From Bacteroidota bacterium (GTDB taxonomy: Bacteria > Bacteroidota > Bacteroidia > Flavobacteriales > Flavobacteriaceae): DNA of 64,000 nt. The stretch lies in contig JAQCIQ010000007.1 in assembly GCA_027592025.1 (NCBI GenBank), positions 1 through 64,000 of the forward strand. Direction: 5' to 3'. The notes under the pieces were generated by a model. The model was not told the origin of the DNA, searched no databases, and saw only the letters and a program-made list of their open reading frames with translations. Shown one piece after another: positions 1-7,372 of the stretch; positions within the stretch are counted from its first letter, which is position 1, and each line of letters begins with the position of its first letter. The translations under genes and the position numbers were made by a program.

Positions 1-473
1 GTAACCTAGGCCGATTGGCAGAGCAGTTGCTCCGAGAGAAGCAATTTGACAAAGCGGAAAAATTAGCGGATTTGGCGATGGCGAAAATGCCGGTGGACAT
101 TTATGGATATTACTCTTTAATTGAGCCTTTCATTCTGACCTATTACAATGCAGGTGCTGAGGAAAAAGCGCGTGCCCTGTATGAGCAAGTGGCTGTAAAA
201 TATGCTGAAACCTTAAACTATTACAGCGGACTCAAACACGATCAGCAAGAAGCATACTTTGATGATATCTACAGTCAAATTGAGCAATACCGAAGCCTTG
301 TAGATACTGTAATCGTTGAAGATCAAGACAATGACTACATCAGCAAAGCCATGTCAAAATACAACGATTTGGTGAGTCAATTCAAGTATTTCATGGGCGA
401 TGAAGAAGAGGAAATGGGCAATGACATCCCTACTCAGGATGATTCATCAACAACAGTTGATCCTAACAATTAA
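1..473 (+). CDS. DUF2723 family membrane protein, C-terminal end (partial)
   Basis: The reading frame is open from the first base, so this is the 3' end of a larger gene whose start lies outside the window. The visible ~155 residues are soluble and helical, with a repeat-like pattern (an EKAEKLADLAMAKMP segment, then an NAGAEEKARALYEQ segment) and an acidic Asp/Glu/Thr/Ser-rich tail. This resembles the tetratricopeptide-like C-terminal tail of Bacteroidota DUF2723 proteins, which are long multi-spanning membrane proteins related to glycosyltransferases. The membrane part is not visible, so the family call rests on the tail alone. The stop codon overlaps that of the convergent thioredoxin-like gene. 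Confidence 0.6.
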   Translation, partial: NLGRLAEQLLREKQFDKAEKLADLAMAKMPVDIYGYYSLIEPFILTYYNAGAEEKARALYEQVAVKYAETLNYYSGLKHDQQEAYFDDIYSQIEQYRSLVDTVIVEDQDNDYISKAMSKYNDLVSQFKYFMGDEEEEMGNDIPTQDDSSTTVDPNN

Positions 474-769
474 ACGAATTCCTTAACTCGACTGATTAAA
501 GTATTGGCGTCAAGTTCACCACTTTGGCGCCATTTCATTTCACCATTTCGATAAATGATGAGGGTTGGCAGACCCTTAATACGCAAAGCCTCTCCTAACG
601 ACTTGTTCTTTTCAATGTCAATTTTGATGACTTTGGCTTTGTCGCCAAGCGCAGCGGCTACATCCTTAAGTACTGGATGCATTGCTTTTGACTCCTCGCT
701 CCATTCGGTATAAAAATCGAACAATACGGGAACGTCAATATCTAAAAGATCTCCAAATTTTGGCATCAC
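470..769 (-). CDS. Thioredoxin-fold protein lacking the CXXC active site
   Basis: This 99-residue protein has the thioredoxin pattern: a beta strand (VPVLFDFYTEW), a helix starting KAMHPVLKDVAA, the VIKIDIEKN strand, the cis-proline loop GLPTLIIYRNG, and a C-terminal helix. It spans the whole fold and has no signal peptide, so it is probably cytoplasmic. At the active-site position (residues ~22-27) it reads W-S-E-E-S-K instead of W-C-G-P-C-K, and the protein has no cysteine at all. It therefore cannot do dithiol-disulfide exchange. A chaperone-like or scaffolding role is inference. It converges on the DUF2723 gene with overlapping stop codons. Confidence 0.75.
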   Translation of the reverse strand: MMPKFGDLLDIDVPVLFDFYTEWSEESKAMHPVLKDVAAALGDKAKVIKIDIEKNKSLGEALRIKGLPTLIIYRNGEMKWRQSGELDANTLISRVKEFV

Positions 770-819
770 TTAAAGTTTTAATTTAAGTTCTATGGTGCAA
801 AGATAGTATTTCCTCTCGA

Positions 820-2052
820 CTACAACACTATGACACCTTTTTTCAGGCTAATGACTGTAATTTCTGGCCAGATCCCAATTCTTCCCGGAAAACCGAGGCA
901 ACCCAAACCGCGATTCACGTTAATAAACCTACCGTTATCGCTGTAAATCCCAGCCCAATACTTGTATCTCGCCTGAATGGGACTCCACTTGATCCAGCCG
1001 GGAATTTCGATACCAAATTGCATGCCATGAGTATGACCGCTCAAAGTAAGATGGTATTTGGTTGCATGATTTTTGACAATTTGTTCCCAATGCGAAGGGT
1101 CGTGACTCATCAATATCTTAAACGCATCTGCCTTAATCTCCTTTTGAGCCAAATCTAAGTCTCCCTTTTTTACAAATCGGTCGCCCCAATTTTCTACGCC
1201 AACTAAGGCAATTTTTTCGGTTCCTCTCTCAATATGAACGGACTCATTACGCAATACTTGAAAGCCCATTTCCTTTTGCAAACGCAAGAGATTCTCAAAA
1301 TCGGCTTCCTTGTCTTCAGCGCGTTCCCAACGCTTATATTCGCTGTAGTCGTGATTGCCAAGAACGGAAAACACGCCGTCGGTTGCTGACAATCTGGACA
1401 ATGTAGTTTGCCAAGGCAATACCTCATTAGACTCATTGTTGACCAAATCCCCAGTAAACAGAATCACATCCGATTGCTGACTCTGAATCAAATCGATGGC
1501 ATAGTTCACTTTGTCCATATCGTCAAAGGTGCCCATATGCAAATCGCTAATGTGAGTGATTTGATATCCGTTGAAAGCCTCAGGCAAATCGTCGAAGGTC
1601 AGGGTGTGATGAATCACTCGAAAATCATAACGCCCTTTGAACACCCCGTAAATTACACTGGCAAAGGGCAATGCTGTGAGGCCAAGGGCAATCTGGCTGA
1701 TGAATTTTTTTCGAGATGGCATGTATTGTTCTGTCCTAGACAATAGGCCAACTTTACGCCCCAAAAACACTAGAAGTCTCACTACATCCTCCGAAAACAA
1801 CAGGACAATAATCAACCATTTGGCTATTGATACGGTAATGAAAGAGGCAAAAGACAACCCTATGAGCCCTCTGTACTTGGCTCCTGCTATAAACATCACC
1901 AATTGGGTCAAAAAGATTAAATAGCCGAGCGAGGTTATTCCCCAATAAAACCATCTGAACCAACCTTTTTTGGCAGCTGTTTTTAAAGCCTGATAGGCGT
2001 AGAGTTCAATACCTATAGCGGTCAAAATAAAAAACAGCAAAAATAATGTCAT
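820..2052 (-). CDS. Membrane-anchored metallophosphoesterase
   Basis: The N-terminal ~140 residues hold about four hydrophobic segments. They are followed by a calcineurin-like phosphoesterase domain with the expected metal-binding motifs: DLHMG, GDLVN, GNHDY, a histidine in MSHDP, and GHTHG. Such enzymes hydrolyse phosphomonoesters or phosphodiesters at a two-metal centre; some membrane-bound relatives act on lipid or lipid A precursors, but the substrate here is unknown. I place the start at the ATG at 2052 (410 aa). The upstream in-frame ATG at 2076 sits within a -7-like box (2074-2081) and would precede the likely transcription start. The gene is divergent from the GH92 gene. Confidence 0.8.
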   Translation of the reverse strand: MTLFLLFFILTAIGIELYAYQALKTAAKKGWFRWFYWGITSLGYLIFLTQLVMFIAGAKYRGLIGLSFASFITVSIAKWLIIVLLFSEDVVRLLVFLGRKVGLLSRTEQYMPSRKKFISQIALGLTALPFASVIYGVFKGRYDFRVIHHTLTFDDLPEAFNGYQITHISDLHMGTFDDMDKVNYAIDLIQSQQSDVILFTGDLVNNESNEVLPWQTTLSRLSATDGVFSVLGNHDYSEYKRWERAEDKEADFENLLRLQKEMGFQVLRNESVHIERGTEKIALVGVENWGDRFVKKGDLDLAQKEIKADAFKILMSHDPSHWEQIVKNHATKYHLTLSGHTHGMQFGIEIPGWIKWSPIQARYKYWAGIYSDNGRFINVNRGLGCLGFPGRIGIWPEITVISLKKGVIVL

Positions 2053-2073
2053 TTGGCTCTCATCAATAGGCCG

Positions 2074-2081
2074 CAAAAGTA
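2074..2081 (-). promoter_or_regulatory. Candidate -7 box of the metallophosphoesterase gene
   Basis: On the minus strand the sequence reads TACTTTTG, an exact match to the Bacteroidota -7 consensus TAnnTTTG. It lies 22 nt upstream of the ATG at 2052. No TTG is seen at the usual ~19 nt spacing, so support comes from the -7 box only. Confidence 0.4.
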
Positions 2082-2163
2082 AGATATTGTTGAAAAGTAT
2101 AATCCCAAGATTAGGTTAAGATTTTCTATCTTGTGGCTTCGTTCTAAATTTCGTTTTAAAATT

Positions 2164-5085
2164 TTGAAAAATAACATCTTTAACAAAGCACATTTACCGC
2201 TCCTATTTTTTGCATGTTTGACGCTTGTCACTTGCCAAAATCCTCAGCCCGAATCTGACTTTACTTCTTTGGTCAATCCTTTGATTGGCACTGGTGGACA
2301 CGGGCATACCTTTCCGGGAGCGACCATGCCTTTTGGCATGATGCAACTGAGTCCTGATACCCGATTGGACGGGTGGGATGGCTGTTCTGGTTACCACTAC
2401 AGCGACAAATACATTTACGGTTTTTCCCACACTCATTTGAGTGGCACTGGTGCAAGCGACTACGGGGATGTCCTATTGATGCCTACTACATCTGTGATTT
2501 TCAACAACGGCGCTGACGGCAAAACGGGTTATCGTGCCCCATTTGCTCACGAAAACGAAAAAGCTTCGCCGGGCTACTACGCCGTTCATTTGGACAGTGT
2601 CAACATCGATGTCGAACTCACGGTTAGCGAGCGCAGCGGAATTCATCAATACCGATTTGAAAAAGGCAGTCCTCAAGTGATTGTATTGGATTTGGTGCAC
2701 CGTGACAAGGTCCTAGACTCCAAGGTCGATGTTTCGGACCGCAAGCACGTCTCGGGCTATAGGCACTCTCAGGCCTGGGCTGAAAATCAAATGTTATTTT
2801 TTGATTTTGAGTTTTCAAGAGATTATATAAAAGTTGTGTTTTTAGACGGTCAAACGGAAGGAACTAAGGTTAAGGCAGCATTTATTTTTGACGAAAGTCA
2901 ATCGGATCAAATTGAGGTAAGAATTGGGATTTCGGCAGTTGACGAAAAGGGCGCTCTAGCCAATAGAGTGGCTGAAATTGGTCAAAAATCATTTGAAACG
3001 GTCAAAGCTGAAGCCAATCAAAAATGGAATCAACAACTCCAAAAAATTACCATTGAAGCTGAAGATCAAGACACCAAAGTGAATTTTTATACCGCCATGT
3101 ATCACACCATGATTGCGCCTAACCTCTACCAAGATGTCGATGGACAGTACCGCGGAATGGATTTAAAAGTTCATCAAACCGATGAGTTTGATTACTACAC
3201 GGTTTTCTCGCTTTGGGACACTTACCGAGCCACTCATCCTTTATTTACCATACTTGAAACCAAGCGTACTGAGGACTTTATCAAGACTTTTTTGGCCAAA
3301 TACGACGAAGGAGGCATTATGCCAATTTGGGATTTGTCGGGCAATTACACTGGCTGTATGATTGGATATCATGCCGTGCCAGTAATATCAGACGCCTATT
3401 TGAAAGGCATTCGTGGATTTGACAAAAACAAAGCTTTGGAGGCAATGGTTCACAGTGCAACCCGTGACAAGTTAGGGCTTGAATCCTACAAATCTTATGG
3501 ATTTATTCCGATGGAAAACGAAAGCGAATCGGTTTCCAAAACGCTAGAATACGCCTACGACGATTGGACCATTTACAAAATGGCATTGGATATGGGGGAA
3601 AAGGAAGTCGCCCAGAATTTTTTAAAAAGAGCTCAATCCTATAAAAACATCTACGACCCCTCATCTGGCTTCATGAGAGGCCGCTTGAACAATCAATGGT
3701 TTGCCCCTTTCGATCCTTTTGAAGTCAATTTCAACTACACAGAAGCCAATGCTTGGCAATACCGTTTTGCAGTGCCTCAAGACATCAATGGACTAATAAA
3801 CTTAATGGGAGGAGCAAGTCAGTTTGAAAAAGCTCTTGACGACATGTTTGAAGCCAACGATTCTACCACAGGTCGCGAACAGGCTGACATTACGGGACTC
3901 ATCGGACAATACGCCCATGGTAACGAACCCAGTCATCACATGGCCTACCTCTACAATTTTGTTGACAAACCCGCAAAAACTCAAGCAAGAGTTGCCCAAA
4001 TCATGTCCAACCTTTACACCAACACCCCCGATGGCATTTCGGGCAATGAGGACTGTGGTCAAATGAGTGCTTGGTACATTTTTAGCAGCTTGGGCTTTTA
4101 TCCCGTGACCCCAGGCTCAAATACCTATGTAATTGGCACACCCAAAGTTTCGGCCGCTGACATCACTCTTGAAAATGGGAAACATTTTAAAATCAAAACT
4201 CATAAAGACTCTCCTAAATCAATTTACATAGAAAAAGTTCTTTTCAACGGCACACCATTAGAATCCACTGAAATAGATCACAGCAAAATCATGAGCGGAG
4301 GACTGCTCGAGTACTTTTTGACTGACAGTCCAACCCAATGGAAAGCTAAATCTCCGCGCACTGAGATAGTTGATCCCGAGTTTGTTGCAGCACCGTTTAT
4401 TATTGAGGGTGATCCTACCTTTAAATACAAAACCTCCTTGTCTTTGGGTCACATCGATAAAGAGGCACAAGTGTATTTTAGTCTCAACGATTCTGAATTT
4501 AAAGTTTACAAGGCTCCAATTGCAATTGATGACACTTCGGTCTTGAAAGTCTATGCCTCCAAAAATGGTCAAAAGAGCGCTGTAATTACCTCAGAGCTGA
4601 TCAAAATAGACGCCAATCTCAGCATGAAACTCGACAGTCCCTATGCCAATCAATACAATGCTGGAGGAGATGACGCCCTGATTGATGGCAGGCGAGGAGG
4701 AACTGATTTTCGTTCTGGAGCATGGCAAGGATTCCACGATCAAGATTTGGAAGCAACTGTAATGTTGAACCAAACCAAGCCATTGTCTCAGCTCGACATA
4801 TCTTTCATCATGGATCAAAGATCTTGGATATTCTTTCCTTCGACGGTTGAAGTATTCATTTCGTCCGATGGGATTCAATTCCAATCCATTGGTAAAAAAA
4901 CTATTGAAAATGCTACCCCCTCTGACGCCACCGAAATAAAGACAATACGTATGACTTGGTCAAAACGACCCGTTAAGGCTGTCAAGGTTATAGCAACCAA
5001 CCTTGGTGCTTTGCCAGAATGGCACATAGGATATCCCTATGACGGTCGTAGTTGGATTTTTACTGATGAAATAATTTTAAACTAA
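2164..5085 (+). CDS. GH92 family alpha-mannosidase lipoprotein
   Basis: A large exo-acting alpha-mannosidase of glycoside hydrolase family 92, which trims alpha-linked mannose from N-glycans. The family signature is clear near the N terminus: NPLIGTGGHGHTFPGA, MPFGM, GYHY and FSHTHLSGTG. The (alpha/alpha)6 catalytic domain follows to about residue 720, with LWDTYRATHP and NEDCGQMSAWY. The last ~250 residues look like a chitobiase-type C-terminal segment plus a galactose-binding-like (F5/8 type C) module. A lipoprotein signal ends LVTC-Q, so the enzyme is lipidated and probably surface or periplasmic. No ATG is available; I prefer the TTG at 2164 (973 aa) because it gives a compact signal peptide. 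The TTG at 2131 is the alternative. First gene of the N-glycan operon, 3 nt before the permease. Confidence 0.9.
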   Translation: MKNNIFNKAHLPLLFFACLTLVTCQNPQPESDFTSLVNPLIGTGGHGHTFPGATMPFGMMQLSPDTRLDGWDGCSGYHYSDKYIYGFSHTHLSGTGASDYGDVLLMPTTSVIFNNGADGKTGYRAPFAHENEKASPGYYAVHLDSVNIDVELTVSERSGIHQYRFEKGSPQVIVLDLVHRDKVLDSKVDVSDRKHVSGYRHSQAWAENQMLFFDFEFSRDYIKVVFLDGQTEGTKVKAAFIFDESQSDQIEVRIGISAVDEKGALANRVAEIGQKSFETVKAEANQKWNQQLQKITIEAEDQDTKVNFYTAMYHTMIAPNLYQDVDGQYRGMDLKVHQTDEFDYYTVFSLWDTYRATHPLFTILETKRTEDFIKTFLAKYDEGGIMPIWDLSGNYTGCMIGYHAVPVISDAYLKGIRGFDKNKALEAMVHSATRDKLGLESYKSYGFIPMENESESVSKTLEYAYDDWTIYKMALDMGEKEVAQNFLKRAQSYKNIYDPSSGFMRGRLNNQWFAPFDPFEVNFNYTEANAWQYRFAVPQDINGLINLMGGASQFEKALDDMFEANDSTTGREQADITGLIGQYAHGNEPSHHMAYLYNFVDKPAKTQARVAQIMSNLYTNTPDGISGNEDCGQMSAWYIFSSLGFYPVTPGSNTYVIGTPKVSAADITLENGKHFKIKTHKDSPKSIYIEKVLFNGTPLESTEIDHSKIMSGGLLEYFLTDSPTQWKAKSPRTEIVDPEFVAAPFIIEGDPTFKYKTSLSLGHIDKEAQVYFSLNDSEFKVYKAPIAIDDTSVLKVYASKNGQKSAVITSELIKIDANLSMKLDSPYANQYNAGGDDALIDGRRGGTDFRSGAWQGFHDQDLEATVMLNQTKPLSQLDISFIMDQRSWIFFPSTVEVFISSDGIQFQSIGKKTIENATPSDATEIKTIRMTWSKRPVKAVKVIATNLGALPEWHIGYPYDGRSWIFTDEIILN

Positions 5086-5088
5086 ACA

Positions 5089-6405
5089 ATGACAACAAAA
5101 AATTCTTATCGATCCGCCTTTCTTTTGGTGACCATTTTATTTTTCCTTTGGGGGTTTATTACCGTGTTAGTAGATTCTTTAATCCCAAGATTACGCGAGC
5201 TATTTACCCTTACCTATTTTCAAGCGGGCTTGGTTCAATTCGCCTTCTTTGGCGCATACTTTGTCCTCTCTGTGCCGGCAAGTTATTTGCTGACTAAAAT
5301 CGGATACAAACGAGGCATCATCTTAGGATTAGCCACCATGGCAACAGGCTGCTTGCTATTTTACCCAGCGGCGTCTTATCGGGTTTTTGGAATTTTTATG
5401 CTGGCCTATTTTGTATTGGCTGGAGGTATGACCATTTTGCAGGTTGCCGCCAATCCGTACGTGGCGGTTTTGGGCAGTGAATCGAGCGCCTCAAGCCGTC
5501 TCAACCTTTCTCAAGCGTTCAACTCTTTGGGGACCGCCATTGCACCTGCGGTGGGAGCACTTTTCCTTTTGAGCGACAAAGTGCTCAATAGTGGATCAAT
5601 CGAAGCGCTTTCGGAAGTTGAAAAGACATCCTATTACGCCTCTGAAGCCTCGGCAGTACAAATGCCATTCCTTGGACTTGCGGCGTTTATTGGTGCAATC
5701 GCCATTGTGTTTCTTGTTGTTCAATTGCCTAAGCTCATCGAAAACAATCATACTGGAACCTATTTGGAGGCCCTGAAAAATAAGGGACTTCGTCTAGGCG
5801 TTATGGGAATTTTCTTCTATGTTGGGGCAGAAGTGGCCATTGGTAGCTACCTGGTCAATTATTTTTTAGAACTTAATGTCATCGAATCCATCAGAAATAG
5901 CGACGCCCTAATGGGTGTTGCCAATACTGTGGCGACCGTGTTTTCAAGAAGTTTAGAGGGTGCAGACGACAAAGCCCTCTTGGGTATTTTTGTTATTTGT
6001 TATTGGTCAGGGGCAATGATTGGACGTTTTATAGGCGCTGGAGTAATGAAATATATTCAGCCAGCCAAAGTGCTCGTTTTCTTCTCTGGTCTTGCAATCG
6101 CGAGTATTGTGATTTCAATGAGTTCAACAGGTCTAGTGGCCATGTGGAGTATTTTGGCCGTAGGTTTGTTCAATTCAATCATGTTTCCGACCATTTTTAC
6201 CTTATCAATCGATGGCATAGGAGACTTGAAACCCAAGGCATCAGGACTGTTATGTACAGCCATAGTTGGAGGGGCAATCATTCCGCCACTCTATGGATTA
6301 TTGACTGATTTTGTTGGTTTCCAAGTGGCCTACCTTCTTGTTATTGCCTGTTATGGCTATATTTTATATTTCGCCTCAACAAAAATCAACGCTAAATTAT
6401 CATGA
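5089..6405 (+). CDS. Sugar MFS transporter, FHS (fucose-galactose-glucose-H+ symporter) family
   Basis: A 438-residue inner-membrane permease with about 12 hydrophobic segments. It shows FHS-type motifs: an FFLWGF opening in TM1, a PxxxxLTKIGYKRG loop between TM2 and TM3, LQVAANPYV in TM4 and SRLNLSQAFNSLGT following it. Relatives import fucose, glucose, galactose or N-acetylglucosamine with protons. Given the flanking GH92 mannosidase and glycosylasparaginase, mannose or GlcNAc released from N-glycans is the likely cargo, but that is inference. It starts 3 nt after the mannosidase stop and overlaps the next gene by ATGA, so the three genes are translationally coupled. Confidence 0.88.
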   Translation: MTTKNSYRSAFLLVTILFFLWGFITVLVDSLIPRLRELFTLTYFQAGLVQFAFFGAYFVLSVPASYLLTKIGYKRGIILGLATMATGCLLFYPAASYRVFGIFMLAYFVLAGGMTILQVAANPYVAVLGSESSASSRLNLSQAFNSLGTAIAPAVGALFLLSDKVLNSGSIEALSEVEKTSYYASEASAVQMPFLGLAAFIGAIAIVFLVVQLPKLIENNHTGTYLEALKNKGLRLGVMGIFFYVGAEVAIGSYLVNYFLELNVIESIRNSDALMGVANTVATVFSRSLEGADDKALLGIFVICYWSGAMIGRFIGAGVMKYIQPAKVLVFFSGLAIASIVISMSSTGLVAMWSILAVGLFNSIMFPTIFTLSIDGIGDLKPKASGLLCTAIVGGAIIPPLYGLLTDFVGFQVAYLLVIACYGYILYFASTKINAKLS

Positions 6406-7364
6406 CATTTTCTATACCATTTCACCCAAGACTAATTGTATTAAGTCTATTGTCAACATTGTTAGGTTGTCAACCTAAAGTCGAAGAAGTTGCGTTCAAA
6501 GGACCAATAGTGATTGGCACTTGGAATGTTCCAGAAGCTACCACCGAAGCATACAAGGCACTTTCCTCAGGCGGAACGGCTATTGATGCGGTCGAGGCAG
6601 GATGCCGACTTGAAGAGGCTAACGAAAAGGGTCAATCCATTGGCAAAGGCGGCCTTCCCGATCGAGATGGTGAGGTGACTTTAGACGCCTGCATAATGGA
6701 CAGCCACGGTAATAGCGGGGCCGTAGTCTATTTGAAAGGCATTGTGCACGCGGTCTCGGTAGCCCGAAAAGTAATGGAAGAAACACCTCATGTGATGCTA
6801 GCTGGTGAGGGAGCCAAACGATTTGCCATCGAACAAGGTTTTCCTGTCGAAAATTTATTGACCGAAAAATCAAAAGCGGACTGGGAAAAATGGAAAGAAA
6901 CTTCATTGTACAAACCAATTATTAACATTGAGAATCACGACACTATTGGCATGCTTGCCATGGATGAAAATGGCGATTTGTCAGGGGCATGCACGACCAG
7001 TGGATTGGCCTACAAAATGGCTGGTCGCATCGGAGATTCCCCCATCATCGGTGCAGGACTCTATGTGGATAACAAAGTCGGAGCCGCTACGGCAACTGGC
7101 TTAGGTGAAGAGATTGTTAAGAACGTAGGTAGCTTTCTCATAGTAGAGCTCATGCGTCAAGGCAAATCGCCTCAAGAAGCTTGCGAAATAGCAGTTCAAA
7201 GGATCGTTGACCGCGCTGGCGATAAAGCCAAGGACTTCCAAGTAGGATTTATAGCTTTGAACAAAAAAGGGGAATACGGTTCCTATTCCATTCATAAAGG
7301 GTTTAGCATTACGAAACATGATACCTCTGGCAACGAAAACATTCCTTCTCCATCCTATAACTAA
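6402..7364 (+). CDS. N4-(beta-N-acetylglucosaminyl)-L-asparaginase lipoprotein (glycosylasparaginase)
   Basis: An Ntn-hydrolase that cleaves the GlcNAc-asparagine bond left after N-glycan and protein breakdown. The 320-residue precursor starts with a lipoprotein signal ending LLG-C-Q. The family features are the GTWNVPEAT opening, the AGCRLEEAN segment, and the autocleavage/catalytic site H-D-T-I-G-M-L, whose threonine (residue ~182) becomes the N-terminal nucleophile after self-processing. GAGLYVDN and GAATATGLGEE form the substrate pocket strands. Its length fits the family. The start overlaps the permease stop (ATGA). Unlike type I asparaginase (26450-27481), this copy is exported and lipidated. 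Confidence 0.88.
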   Translation: MTFSIPFHPRLIVLSLLSTLLGCQPKVEEVAFKGPIVIGTWNVPEATTEAYKALSSGGTAIDAVEAGCRLEEANEKGQSIGKGGLPDRDGEVTLDACIMDSHGNSGAVVYLKGIVHAVSVARKVMEETPHVMLAGEGAKRFAIEQGFPVENLLTEKSKADWEKWKETSLYKPIINIENHDTIGMLAMDENGDLSGACTTSGLAYKMAGRIGDSPIIGAGLYVDNKVGAATATGLGEEIVKNVGSFLIVELMRQGKSPQEACEIAVQRIVDRAGDKAKDFQVGFIALNKKGEYGSYSIHKGFSITKHDTSGNENIPSPSYN

Positions 7365-7372
7365 TTGCTGGC

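Noticed and set aside
1408-1746. 112-codon plus-strand ORF
   Set aside because: It is antisense to the metallophosphoesterase domain, whose metal motifs show which strand codes.
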